Shown here: piece after piece, positions 16,914 through 26,891 of the stretch
Position numbering within the stretch: the first letter of the stretch is position 1
Layout of the letters: the number at the start of each line of letters is the position of its first letter
Assembly: GCA_017481205.1 (NCBI GenBank)
Contig: JAFUPN010000029.1
Span: 58,956 to 122,955 of the forward strand
Source: Clostridia bacterium
Lineage (GTDB): Bacteria > Bacillota > Clostridia > UMGS1810
DNA: 64,000 bases
Direction: 5' to 3'
Program-made: the position numbers and the translations under genes
The notes under the pieces: model-generated
Databases searched by the model: none
The model's input: only the letters and a program-made list of their open reading frames with translations
What the model was told of the DNA's origin: nothing

Positions 16914-18419
16914 TCACAGACCTGACATCATAGCTGTCTCTATCTGCGGAGTAACCTTTGAGCTTTCAAAAATATAGAATTTTCTGATGAAGGTTCCGTG
17001 CTTTGTGGAAGAATTGAATTTTACTACAGAATCCTTTGTCATCTGCCAGTTTTCTGCCCGTACTTTGTACATTGTGTAGCCGTCTTCAATAAGGCTGCTC
17101 TGATGGTCTGCCAGAACTATTGTATTTGGCGCAATACTAAGGATTTCCACAGAATTCTCCTGACCGTCATAGATATGCAGAGCGCCGTTTCCGCCATTTT
17201 TGGAGGTATCACCCACTGCATAGCTGCCTGCCATGATAAACATGGTATAATCTCCGGATATATCTCCTGTAACCTTACTCGAATTGAAATTATACTTATT
17301 ATCCCACTGAGCAGGCTCCCAGGCAAAATACTGAGTATTAAAATATCCTCCGGCTGTATTTGTATTTATTATATCACCCACAATGCCTGCATCTGTCATT
17401 TCTGCACTATAGTCCGCAAGTGCAGCCGCTTCTGCAAAAGTCATGGCTGTATCAGGAGCTTCTTCAGCTGCAGCATCTTCATATCTTCCCATGGAGCTGC
17501 TTCTTATTAAAGAGTCAAGCTCATCAGAAACATTTTTTGTTTCAAAAATATAAATCTCACGAACCGATATGTTTCCTGTCGCTTTATTCATACCCAGAAT
17601 CAAATCGCTTGTAACATCCCAATCCTGAGCCTGAATTTTATGCATTTCAAAAGTTGCATTGTTGGTTTTATCCTCAAGATTCCATGTGTTGTTTAAGGTT
17701 ATGGTAGCATTGGGTGCGGCAATCTCATTGTCACCGTCTGTCAGATGCAGCTTGTCTCCCGCATTTGTACCTGCAGCATATACATATATTGTATAATCCT
17801 TTTTTGTGTTTTCCGTAACATCTGTGGGTACAAAGCTTACACTGTGAGGCTTAACACCGTTGTTACCGTATGAGCAAACCTGCCAGATATAATAATTGCT
17901 GTCATCAAAATATGATTTGTTGGCAAGCAGGCTGTGTGTAAGATTTTTAAATCTTGCAGTCTTGCTATAAGTATTTATTGCATAATAATCTGCCATTTCC
18001 ACAGCCTGACTATAGGTAACCTCGTTGGCAGGTACCGTGTAAGGCTTGAGAGTGGACATGTCCCACACAAAAAGTCTGAGATTCTGCTTTGAAAGATCTG
18101 TTATACTCACAGTAGCGGTAAGCTCCTGATAACCTCCGGAAAGGACTGCCTCGTCAGATAAAGCCACATCCTCAAGAGCCAGTGTCTCTTTGTTGTATAC
18201 TGCAGCAATGAGTGTGGCATTGCCTGTTCCCGCAGCAGCTGCCTTAATTTTTACATCTCCTGCCATCGGAAGAGGCACTATCTTGCCCCCGACCTCATAC
18301 ACAGGTGTACCGACTGTTACAGTATCATCCTGTGCACCTGAAACAGCAAATGATGTAAATAAGGATGCCACTATACAAATTACCGTAAAAAATACTGAAA
18401 TTCTTTTTGCCTTTTTCAT
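16914..18419 (-). CDS. Exported protein with two copies of an unnamed repeated domain
   Basis: 501 aa with a signal peptide (MKKAKRISVFF, cleaved near residue 29). Residues 30-125 are beta-rich. Two copies of a ~150-residue domain follow: a divergent one (about 130-300, ending REIYIFET) and a typical one (about 330-495, with FAWEPAQWDNKYNF, MAGSYAVGDTSKNGGNGALH and KFYIFESSKV). The typical copy nearly matches two copies in the next gene, at DNA level too. I do not recognise the domain; an extracellular carbohydrate-binding role is inferred from context. The stop is a TGA followed in frame by the propeller reading frame. Confidence 0.75.
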   Translation of the reverse strand: MKKAKRISVFFTVICIVASLFTSFAVSGAQDDTVTVGTPVYEVGGKIVPLPMAGDVKIKAAAAGTGNATLIAAVYNKETLALEDVALSDEAVLSGGYQELTATVSITDLSKQNLRLFVWDMSTLKPYTVPANEVTYSQAVEMADYYAINTYSKTARFKNLTHSLLANKSYFDDSNYYIWQVCSYGNNGVKPHSVSFVPTDVTENTKKDYTIYVYAAGTNAGDKLHLTDGDNEIAAPNATITLNNTWNLEDKTNNATFEMHKIQAQDWDVTSDLILGMNKATGNISVREIYIFETKNVSDELDSLIRSSSMGRYEDAAAEEAPDTAMTFAEAAALADYSAEMTDAGIVGDIINTNTAGGYFNTQYFAWEPAQWDNKYNFNSSKVTGDISGDYTMFIMAGSYAVGDTSKNGGNGALHIYDGQENSVEILSIAPNTIVLADHQSSLIEDGYTMYKVRAENWQMTKDSVVKFNSSTKHGTFIRKFYIFESSKVTPQIETAMMSGL

Positions 18420-18445
18420 AACAAAACGCTCCTTTTATTTTAAAA

Positions 18446-20884
18446 TTAATTAACCGACATCATAGCCATATCGACCGCTTCGGTCACATCAGCTGTTTTA
18501 AACATATAAATTCTTCTGATTAAAGTGCCGTGCTTGGTTGAAGAATTGAATTTTACTACTGAGTTCCTTGTCATCTGCCAGTTTTCCGCCTGTACCTTGT
18601 ACATCGTATATCCGTCTTCAATAAGGCTGCTCTGATGGTCTGCAAGGACTATTGTATTGGGAGCAATACTCAGATTACCTATTAGGTTCTCCTGACCGTC
18701 ATATATGTTCAGGGCACCGTTACCGTCGTTTTTGGAGGTGTCTCCTACCGCATAGCTGCCTGCCATAATATACATTGTATAATCGCCGGAGATATCTCCG
18801 GTAACCTTGCTTGATTTGAAATTATACTTATTATCCCATTGTGCAGGCTCCCAGGCAAAATACTGAGTGTCAAAGTATCCGCCGGCAACATTTGTGTTTA
18901 CAATATCGCCGTCTATACCGCTTTGAGTAAATACTGCACTGTATGATGCCAGAGCCGCAGCCTTTTCAAATGTCATTTCTTCGTCCGGGTCAACAGGTAC
19001 ATCGGGCTCTGCCGGTTCTTCGGGCTGTGAAGAGTCATCCGGTTCGTCAAAATATGCATCATATACCATACTGTTTTTCAATTCCGTAAGAGCTTCATGG
19101 TTATACAAAGCCTTTGCAATAAGCTTTGCAAGAAGCTCAGCTCCCGGTTTTGTCAGATGTGTGCGGTTTGACCAGCCTTCATCTGCATACATGGAAAGGA
19201 ACTTTTCTGCCGCTGCCGCCGCATCCTTTGCATACTCTGCCAAAAATGCCTTGTTCATTGCTTTTGCTGAGTCGAAGAAAGCAACATTATTTTGCTCAGC
19301 AACCTCAAGTGCCGCTTCACGGTATGACATAAGCGCCTCGCCCCGGTTGTATACCATATACCCATCGGTATTATACTGAGGTATGGATGTAAGAATTATG
19401 GGTATCGCACCCTTTGATACTGTATTGTCAATATATTCTTTCAGATTCTCCTTGTATTGGTCAAGAGGAACTCCCCTCGTATCTCCCATGGAATCATTGT
19501 GACCGAAGCAGATAATAACATAGTCTCCCTGACCTGCCCTTTCAAAAAGAGCTTCTTTGTTCGGGAAGGTCACTGTTGAACTGCCGGGATATGCCAGATT
19601 AACAAGCTCGGCACCTTCTGCAACATATTTACTGAATTCCATTCCCCAACCGGTAACGGCTCCCGAAGTATATTCTGCTGCTATACTGTCGCTGGCTATA
19701 AAAATCTGTACTGCAGAGTCGGGAACAAAGGTTTTGCCCATCATAGCCGCTTCAATTTCATCAGTTATCTTTGAGGTTTCAAAAATATAGATTTTTCTGA
19801 TTAAAGTACCGTTTTTGGTAGAAGAATTGAATTTAACCACAGAATCCTTAGTCATGTGCCAATCGGCGGACTGTACCTTATACATTGTGTATCCGGTCTC
19901 AATACAATCATTTTTATGGTCATCAAGCACTATTGTGTTGGGTGAAATGTTTATAGTCGCCACACTATTATCCTGACCGTCAGAGACATGAAGCGCACCG
20001 TTGCCGCCGTTCTTGGATGTGTCACCTACTGCATAGCTGCCTGCCATAACATACATTGTATAATCGCCGCTTATATTTTCAGATACAAGGTCTGATTTAA
20101 AATTGTACTTGTTATCCCACTGGGCAGGCTCCCAGGCAAAATACCGGGTATCAAAGTAACCACCGGCAACATTTGTGTTAATAATATCTCCTACAATACC
20201 TTCCTTGGTAAACAAAGCACTGTATGCTGCTTTTGAAGCCGCTTTTTCAAAGGTCATTCCGAGAGACGGCTCGTCAGCTATTTCTGCAACCGGACCTTTT
20301 ACGCCCATCTTGTCAACCGATTCCACACCGAAGGTGTATCTGATGCCCTGTTCAAGTCCTTCAACGGTATATGTGGATTCACTTGTCCTGCCGCATTCGG
20401 TACCGTCTTTGTAAATGATATATTCGGTATTCCCGTTGTCATCGGCAGCATGTTCCCAGCTTATTGTTACAGTGTCAACTGTAACATTGGTTTCAAGAGA
20501 CGAAGCGCTTTTTGGTGCAGCATTGGTAAGCGAAGAACCGTTGCCGTCAAGGAGATAATATTTCAGCTCCTCATCTGCCGCCACCTGCACCGTTGCCGAG
20601 AGAAAAACCGACTCTGAGCTTCCCACAGCTTTTCTGTCCACAAAAATATCCTTGATTTTTGCATCACTTTTATTCTGTGACAGAGCTATAAGCATTATTT
20701 CCTCATAACCCTCAATGCTTGTTAGCTCTGCTGATACCTGCGCAGATGTACCGGTACCGGTAACCTTAATACCATCTGTCCTGTAGCTCATGGCATAGCC
20801 GTTGACAGATACAGCCAGAATAAGACATATAACCAATATCCGAAAAAATGCCGATAACGGATTTTTTATGTATCTTTGTTTCAT
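18446..20884 (-). CDS. Exported FN3 / SGNH-esterase protein with two repeated domains
   Basis: 812 aa with an N-terminal hydrophobic export segment. Order: beta-rich region; fibronectin type III (about 125-205, TVTISWEHAADD, YTFGVESVD); repeated domain copy 1 (about 210-375); SGNH hydrolase (about 385-615); acidic Pro-rich linker; repeated domain copy 2 (about 640-805). The SGNH blocks are IASDSIAAE (nucleophile Ser), CFGHNDS and RTHLTKPG (His). The order and spacing resemble rhamnogalacturonan acetylesterases, which deacetylate pectin side regions. The first block reads SDS instead of GDS. It lies 26 bases upstream of the two-domain protein and was probably its source by duplication. Confidence 0.82.
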   Translation of the reverse strand: MKQRYIKNPLSAFFRILVICLILAVSVNGYAMSYRTDGIKVTGTGTSAQVSAELTSIEGYEEIMLIALSQNKSDAKIKDIFVDRKAVGSSESVFLSATVQVAADEELKYYLLDGNGSSLTNAAPKSASSLETNVTVDTVTISWEHAADDNGNTEYIIYKDGTECGRTSESTYTVEGLEQGIRYTFGVESVDKMGVKGPVAEIADEPSLGMTFEKAASKAAYSALFTKEGIVGDIINTNVAGGYFDTRYFAWEPAQWDNKYNFKSDLVSENISGDYTMYVMAGSYAVGDTSKNGGNGALHVSDGQDNSVATINISPNTIVLDDHKNDCIETGYTMYKVQSADWHMTKDSVVKFNSSTKNGTLIRKIYIFETSKITDEIEAAMMGKTFVPDSAVQIFIASDSIAAEYTSGAVTGWGMEFSKYVAEGAELVNLAYPGSSTVTFPNKEALFERAGQGDYVIICFGHNDSMGDTRGVPLDQYKENLKEYIDNTVSKGAIPIILTSIPQYNTDGYMVYNRGEALMSYREAALEVAEQNNVAFFDSAKAMNKAFLAEYAKDAAAAAEKFLSMYADEGWSNRTHLTKPGAELLAKLIAKALYNHEALTELKNSMVYDAYFDEPDDSSQPEEPAEPDVPVDPDEEMTFEKAAALASYSAVFTQSGIDGDIVNTNVAGGYFDTQYFAWEPAQWDNKYNFKSSKVTGDISGDYTMYIMAGSYAVGDTSKNDGNGALNIYDGQENLIGNLSIAPNTIVLADHQSSLIEDGYTMYKVQAENWQMTRNSVVKFNSSTKHGTLIRRIYMFKTADVTEAVDMAMMSVN

Positions 20885-20913
20885 ATCACACTGTCCTCCT
20901 GATGTTTTCCCGA

Positions 20914-23619
20914 TTAATATATAATGAATATAACTTCTGCTGCGTATCCCCAGCGTCTTCTGAGGAGAACACGGGTTGTGGAATCATCAATTATCACATT
21001 GCCCTTCTCATCGGGAACAACATTTGCATATATACTGGATACACTTCCTGCTTTAATACTCTTTTCCTTAACATTGTAAACAATAACACGGGTATTATTG
21101 TTGTTGAAGGAATTACCTATAAGAGGCCATATCTGCTCATTTCCCGGTGCAGTATCCGGTCCCTTTACCACAAAACCCTTGCTGTTTACAGATATAACCG
21201 GTGCATAGATAACAGATTTGAGCGTGTTCACAATTCCTTGGGGAGCATAAACATATTTTGCCTCTGAGGGTTCATTTACACTGCACAGCAATTCCCATTC
21301 AAGTACCTTGCCGTTTCTGAATTTCAGGCTGATAACATTGCCTCTTTCAAGTCCGGAAAAGCTTACACTCTGGTCGTATGCATCAAAGGTTCTCATTGCT
21401 CCGTATCCACCGCAGTCAATTCTGGATACATCTATTCCATTATCATCAAGAGTCCTGTATACCCTATCTACTATATACATAGCCTCGTCAAAGCTTGTAC
21501 CTGAATTTCCGGGGAATTCCTGGAAAACAACGGTTCCTATGCTCATTGTTTCATCCAGGTCATACAGATAACAGTTTTCGAGACCTTCTGTGGCACTGAT
21601 ATCGTTTATTGTAAGGAATACAACCTCACTTCCGTCCACATTTTCCGAATCGGCATCAAGATAAGGATCCTGAATGATTATAGTATCCGGAGTTACAAGA
21701 TGGATACCGTTTATTGCATTTATATTTTCCGCCTTATACTGAGCTCCGGCAAAATGTCTGTCAAGAGAAAATACTCCTGTGTCAATAACATAATCCTCTG
21801 ACGTAATATCCTTTGGTGTATCAAATGCATTTATTTCTTCCCATTCATTGAGTTTAAAACGGATTGGCTGGCGCCTGGTGAGCTTTTCTCCGGAGTCAAA
21901 CCTGAACAGCTCCGGGCTGTCTGCGGCGTTCTTTGACTCCATACTCACGTCATTGAGCTTGAATTTTTCTGCAAAAAATACATCTATGGTAGTCTGATCC
22001 GGCATAAGTATACGTGCAATCAGCTTTTCCTTCATAGAAACTGTTCTGTCAGAAATTGCAAGCACATAGCCGTCATACCAATCTCCACTTGACATACCTT
22101 GAGCAAAATCGCTGATTTTTCCGTCAGCATTAAAATAGAATGTGTAGCTCTCGCCTGCCGAAGGAGATTTTTTCATAGCAAGCTCCATCTCTTCAGCCAG
22201 ATTTAAAGAAACACCGTAGTCTTTTCCCCCGACATTCCAGCAAAGCTCATCTCCGTCGGCTATGGACTCAAGGATTCCGGAAACCGTCAGTGCCGAGCAG
22301 TCTATTATTTTTATATAAGCTTTGCCGTCACGTGACTCTGCAACAGAAATCGGTGTTTTTTCGTTGAGCTTGGCAAAATCAACGGGATTTCCGTTTATAT
22401 CCTCTATGGAATAGCTTGTATATTCTTCAAGATTGATGAGCTTTTCCGCAGTTATAATCTGCATCTGTGAAGCCGATGTGCCTGATACCAGAGAATCAGT
22501 ATACTGAGTTATCTTTACGGTATCATACACCTTATCTGTATTTTCATCTATCAGAACCATACTGCCCGATGTCAGCTTAAAATCATTTGCAGTATAATAA
22601 GGATATGCAACACCGTTGTAAAAGACATCGGCAGTCAAGGAAACCTCTGCAGTCTTTTTTCTGTCACGGGCATCGTAATAAACTATACTTGAAGCAGAAA
22701 AGCTGCTGTCATTTACCGCCAACTCATCATAGACAAGCTCTAAACGGTAAGTATTCTCGGTGTCTCTACGTGCATAAATAAGCTCATCGGCATCCTCCCG
22801 GTACCAATAATCCGTTTTTTCTCCCACAAGGTCACGGACAAAATACAGATTTTCACTTATTTCAAAGTTTTTTCCGTCAATACTCACACGGTTGTCGCCC
22901 AGAGCAGACACGTTATCAAGACTTGTTATACCGTTGTCTGTAAGCTTGCCGGAATCCCGGTATATATGGCAGTTTACACTAAGAAGTGTTTTGCTGTCAT
23001 CCTTTTCGTATATAATATCATCGTTTTTGTAAGAAACATCATTCAACACCGGTACGTCCGATATATTTTCGAGAATAATAAAGGCATCTTCACCTGTTAT
23101 TACGTCGGAATAATTAAACTCAGGCAAATAGTCAAATATATCAAGAACATCAGCCATAATTCTGGAATTACCGGGATAGTCTCCATACTTTATCTTTGCA
23201 TATTCATAATATCCGAGAGCCTTTACTGCCATTACTGCAGCCTCATCGTATATAATGCCGTCAGCAGGACGGAATTCTGACATATATCCGCTAACAATTC
23301 CCCTGTCTGCCAAAAAATTTACGGCACCACTGTAATAAGCTTCATCTATTATATCACTGAATCTGCCGCTGCTTACGGCATCGCCTCTGTAGCCACACAT
23401 ACAAGCCAGGACATATGCAAAATCCCCACGGCTCACAGGCTCGCCCCGATATAATTTCATATCCTCATTAATCATATCCAATGCATCAAACAAAGCATAT
23501 TCTTCGCTCGAAAGCGGAACAGCTTCAGCCTCATCCTGTGCAAAAGAAATGCATACAAAGCTCTGCAAAAGCATGATGCAGGCACAAAGCAATGCTGTCA
23601 TTGAAATTGTTTTTTTCAT
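20914..23619 (-). CDS. Large exported SLH-domain protein of unknown function
   Basis: 901 aa with a signal peptide (MKKTISMTALLCACIMLLQS) and AAGGAGG before the ATG. Residues about 40-190 contain three degenerate SLH repeats (VSRGDFAYVLACMCGYRG, FLADRGIVSGYMSEFRPADG, then a weaker third), which bind secondary cell-wall polymer and hold proteins in the S-layer. The remaining ~700 residues are beta-rich with no motif I recognise. Operon neighbours suggest a structural or polysaccharide-handling surface role. Confidence 0.75.
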   Translation of the reverse strand: MKKTISMTALLCACIMLLQSFVCISFAQDEAEAVPLSSEEYALFDALDMINEDMKLYRGEPVSRGDFAYVLACMCGYRGDAVSSGRFSDIIDEAYYSGAVNFLADRGIVSGYMSEFRPADGIIYDEAAVMAVKALGYYEYAKIKYGDYPGNSRIMADVLDIFDYLPEFNYSDVITGEDAFIILENISDVPVLNDVSYKNDDIIYEKDDSKTLLSVNCHIYRDSGKLTDNGITSLDNVSALGDNRVSIDGKNFEISENLYFVRDLVGEKTDYWYREDADELIYARRDTENTYRLELVYDELAVNDSSFSASSIVYYDARDRKKTAEVSLTADVFYNGVAYPYYTANDFKLTSGSMVLIDENTDKVYDTVKITQYTDSLVSGTSASQMQIITAEKLINLEEYTSYSIEDINGNPVDFAKLNEKTPISVAESRDGKAYIKIIDCSALTVSGILESIADGDELCWNVGGKDYGVSLNLAEEMELAMKKSPSAGESYTFYFNADGKISDFAQGMSSGDWYDGYVLAISDRTVSMKEKLIARILMPDQTTIDVFFAEKFKLNDVSMESKNAADSPELFRFDSGEKLTRRQPIRFKLNEWEEINAFDTPKDITSEDYVIDTGVFSLDRHFAGAQYKAENINAINGIHLVTPDTIIIQDPYLDADSENVDGSEVVFLTINDISATEGLENCYLYDLDETMSIGTVVFQEFPGNSGTSFDEAMYIVDRVYRTLDDNGIDVSRIDCGGYGAMRTFDAYDQSVSFSGLERGNVISLKFRNGKVLEWELLCSVNEPSEAKYVYAPQGIVNTLKSVIYAPVISVNSKGFVVKGPDTAPGNEQIWPLIGNSFNNNNTRVIVYNVKEKSIKAGSVSSIYANVVPDEKGNVIIDDSTTRVLLRRRWGYAAEVIFIIY

Positions 23620-23641
23620 TGTATCCTCCTTACCGTGTTAT

Positions 23642-25294
23642 TCAGTTGTCCGCTATCAAAGCATTGTATATAATCTGAGCCGCTTCAGCACGGGTAAGCA
23701 TACTGTAAGGTCTGAACGAACCGTCAGTATAACCGTTGATTATTCCGGCGCCTGCCATTGTACGTACAGAGTCAATCGCATAGCCGTCAATGAGCTCTTC
23801 ATCAATAAAGGCTTTAACCTCTGTATCGCTTTCGGCAAGAAGCAGGCATCTAGCGATAATCACCGCCGCATCCTGCCTGATTACCGGCTGAGAAACACCA
23901 AATTCATACTCGCTTATTCCCTTTATTACTCCTGAAGCCACCGCCGTTTTTATATACGGTGCCGCCCAGAAGGCTTCATCAACATCGGCAAAAGCTGCAT
24001 TATTGACATCTGTTCCTGTCAGCTTAAAAGCGGCTACTGCCATTTTTACAAATTCCTCGCGGGTTACGGTGGTGTTCGCCTTGAACATGCCATCGGGAAA
24101 TCCGTTTACAACTTCAATTGAAGCAAGATATTCAACTGCCTTGTTCGCCCAATGCTCAAAGGGAACATCGGCAAAGCTGTAGGTTGGGTCAGCCGCTGTC
24201 ACAGCTCCGGTATTCGGGAGAGCTATTGAACCGCCGGAGGAGCCTCCCCTTGAAGATGTGGATGAAGAACCTCCTCCGCCGGATTTTGAATCATCAAGCA
24301 GCTTGATTTTGTCTGCAGTAACAGCTTTGACATCGGAAACCGAAGAAAACTCCTCACCGTCCAGGAGCCGCGCAATTGCCGCCGGAGTCACATCCTCAAT
24401 ATCCGATTTCAAATCCTCAAGATTATAAACAGACAGGTATGTCATGATTGCATCTGCCTTGCCTTTAATATCTCTCTTATTTATGGCAGTAAGAGCTGCA
24501 GTTTCTTCAAAAGCACTTAATGCAGCTGACTTTGATTTTATTTTTCCGTCATAAAGCTGCTGCGTGTATACAGACATAAAGTAGTCTTTGTATTGAACAT
24601 AATCAGCATTGTCACTGTCAAATTTAATAAAAGAGTTGTTTTCTATAAATTCACTGATTTTTGAAGCATCCTGCTCCGTGCATATATCATGCAGCACATC
24701 CGCAAGACTCCATGCCGCCCTTACCTGGTCAATAGTCGAAAATCCGCCGCTGTAATCATCTGTTTTTATTGCATACAAAAAGCTGTGCTTCCATTCGGGG
24801 CAAGCCTCATCAAGCAACAAAACATCACTAAGCCTCCGGCAGATTACATTGCCGATATTTTCAGCATAGGCATTATTTATCTCCTTAAGAATGTCATTTG
24901 CCGCAGAGTTACCCATTACCGAAACGGGTCTTGAAAGCTTTGCATAACCGCTCATTGCATCAACACCTCCGGGGATGGCATAAATATCGTACAAACCATC
25001 CATCTCATCGTCACATTTTACGGTAAAAGCAACAGAATCATTGCTTTTGCAAAAAGCCTGACTGATACGCTCTGTCTTTGAAAAATCCTCAAGTATCGCA
25101 GCGTCGCTTGCCGGTGTAACATATATGGTTACATACGTATCATAAGCAAGAGGATTGGTATACACAATCTCTATTTCGCCATTTGTATAGTTTATGTCCG
25201 CCTGCAGAAGCTCCTGTTCAGCCATGACATTCACTGACGAAAGCAACATGACGGCTGCAATTAAAAATGCTATATAGCCATTATATTTTTTCAC
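23642..25294 (-). CDS. Exported protein with three C-terminal SLH domains
   Basis: 550 aa with a signal peptide. Residues about 30-345 are largely helical and unrecognised. A Gly/Ser-rich linker (SGGGGSSSTSSRGGSSGG, about 350) leads to three clear SLH domains (about 375-548): FADVPFEHWANKAVEYLAS, FADVDEAFWAAPYIKTAV and a third ending GYTDGSFRPYSMLTRAEAA. This is a standard S-layer anchor at the end opposite to the neighbouring gene's SLH region. The N-terminal part probably positions something at the surface. Confidence 0.85.
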   Translation of the reverse strand: MKKYNGYIAFLIAAVMLLSSVNVMAEQELLQADINYTNGEIEIVYTNPLAYDTYVTIYVTPASDAAILEDFSKTERISQAFCKSNDSVAFTVKCDDEMDGLYDIYAIPGGVDAMSGYAKLSRPVSVMGNSAANDILKEINNAYAENIGNVICRRLSDVLLLDEACPEWKHSFLYAIKTDDYSGGFSTIDQVRAAWSLADVLHDICTEQDASKISEFIENNSFIKFDSDNADYVQYKDYFMSVYTQQLYDGKIKSKSAALSAFEETAALTAINKRDIKGKADAIMTYLSVYNLEDLKSDIEDVTPAAIARLLDGEEFSSVSDVKAVTADKIKLLDDSKSGGGGSSSTSSRGGSSGGSIALPNTGAVTAADPTYSFADVPFEHWANKAVEYLASIEVVNGFPDGMFKANTTVTREEFVKMAVAAFKLTGTDVNNAAFADVDEAFWAAPYIKTAVASGVIKGISEYEFGVSQPVIRQDAAVIIARCLLLAESDTEVKAFIDEELIDGYAIDSVRTMAGAGIINGYTDGSFRPYSMLTRAEAAQIIYNALIADN

Positions 25295-25313
25295 TTATAT
25301 ATCCCCTCCGTAA

Positions 25314-26891
25314 TCATCTGCTGTTGAATCTACCAAGTGCATCCTGATATATTTGTATTGCCCGTTCTATACCCAATGCTTTATAGTGCTCAACAGTTTC
25401 ATCAAATTTGTCTATGGAAACATCTCCCATTACAAATCTTATAAGCATTTCTGCCTTGTATTTTTCAATCTCTCCGTTAATAACCGAAAGCTCTCGGGAT
25501 TCCTCTGCCGTTGTAGTAACCTGAGGCATAAGATGCTTTTTATGATTGTTGTTTCCCCAGACTTCAAGAGCTTTTATCTGTGCAGGAGTTTTGTAATACT
25601 GCACTATATATCTCACATCCTGAACAAAAGGTCCTTCTGTAGAAGAGCGCACATACAGTGGCAATGCCTGGCTCATTGTAAGTCCGGACGGATTTTTGGT
25701 TATAATATCCGTGTATGTGGGTACCCCTTCGATTATTTCATAGCTGACATTCTCGATTCCGAAATTATTCAGCATACTGCCCTCAGGTCCATAGGAATAA
25801 TCCAGAAATCTTGCACACAGCTCAGGGTTTTTGGCATGAACTGTTATTGCCGCACTGTTTTGAGGTGTATATTTGAAACTTGTGTTTCCGAACTCAGGTT
25901 TTTTGCCTTTTTCGGAAGATGGGTATGGCAAGGGCTCCAGCTCAAGCTCTTTACCGTCTTTATCTTTTTTGCTCAGATAGTATCCCATACCGCTGCCGCC
26001 TGCCGCAAAATCAACAGCAGACACGTTGTTGAGCATATTTGACCTGACAAGATCAAGACTCAGTATGGCAGCATTTTTGTGAATAAATCCTTTTTCATAC
26101 CATCTGTTCATTGTTGTAAGAAGCTCTTTGTATTGGGGCTCAATAACGCCAATACGCACTTTTCCCTCTTCATCCACATAATAAGTATCGTCAATTCCGT
26201 ATGCACCGGCAAAAAAATCCAGAACACCTATAGGGAATGCCAGAGGATACTGACATTTGGTTTTAAGTGCGGTAAGCATATTTCCCCAATCCTCTATTGT
26301 CTCGGGGACTTCAAGATTAAGAGATTTCATCCAATCGCTTCTTACCATAAATCCGCTGGTAGAAAGAAGCATGTTATCATCCCTCACAAAGGGAAAGCTG
26401 TAATAATCGCCGTCATCGGTCTTTATCTGCTTGTCCACATCGGCGTTTTCTGCAAGAAATCTGTTAAGATGAGGCATATGCTCCTTATAGTCATTCAGCC
26501 TCCTGATTATACCGTTTTCTATCATAGATGACGGTCCCTTGGACAACCAGTTGGTCTCTATGATATCCGGAAGAGCATTTGATGCGATTATGACATTAAG
26601 GCTTTCTGACTCTTCTCCTACAGCAGGATGAATATATTCAACCTTTATTCCGGTACGCCTGATATATTCCTTGGCAAATTCCGTATCACCGAAATTATTT
26701 ACTGTCTGACGCAGTACATCAGGCAGACATACCCAATATTTTATTGTCTCGTCGGTATCTATGGGATATGATATATCTCCCTTTTCTATAACCGTGCTGC
26801 CGGGCTTTCCTCCGCCGATACATGATGAAAGCACAAGCACCGCTGCAAGAGACATAAAAGCAGTTATACATTTTTTGATTGTTAGCTTCAT
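25314..26891 (-). CDS. Extracellular solute-binding lipoprotein (carbohydrate ABC importer type)
   Basis: 525 aa with a lipoprotein signal: a hydrophobic core followed by LSSCIGGGK, the Cys being the lipid-modified residue at about 24. The mature part resembles the long (~500 aa) solute-binding proteins of clostridial oligosaccharide ABC importers (LplA/YtcQ type): early DTDETIKYWVCLPD, later EFAKEYIRRTGIKVEY. It probably binds an oligosaccharide released by the surface enzymes. Its start overlaps the propeller gene by 4 bases (ATGA). No permease or ATPase gene lies in the window. Confidence 0.85.
   Translation of the reverse strand: MKLTIKKCITAFMSLAAVLVLSSCIGGGKPGSTVIEKGDISYPIDTDETIKYWVCLPDVLRQTVNNFGDTEFAKEYIRRTGIKVEYIHPAVGEESESLNVIIASNALPDIIETNWLSKGPSSMIENGIIRRLNDYKEHMPHLNRFLAENADVDKQIKTDDGDYYSFPFVRDDNMLLSTSGFMVRSDWMKSLNLEVPETIEDWGNMLTALKTKCQYPLAFPIGVLDFFAGAYGIDDTYYVDEEGKVRIGVIEPQYKELLTTMNRWYEKGFIHKNAAILSLDLVRSNMLNNVSAVDFAAGGSGMGYYLSKKDKDGKELELEPLPYPSSEKGKKPEFGNTSFKYTPQNSAAITVHAKNPELCARFLDYSYGPEGSMLNNFGIENVSYEIIEGVPTYTDIITKNPSGLTMSQALPLYVRSSTEGPFVQDVRYIVQYYKTPAQIKALEVWGNNNHKKHLMPQVTTTAEESRELSVINGEIEKYKAEMLIRFVMGDVSIDKFDETVEHYKALGIERAIQIYQDALGRFNSR

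Noticed and set aside
16914..16916. The TGA as a selenocysteine codon
   Set aside because: The TGA lies at a domain boundary with no active-site Cys at the equivalent place in homologous copies, and no convincing SECIS-like hairpin follows it.
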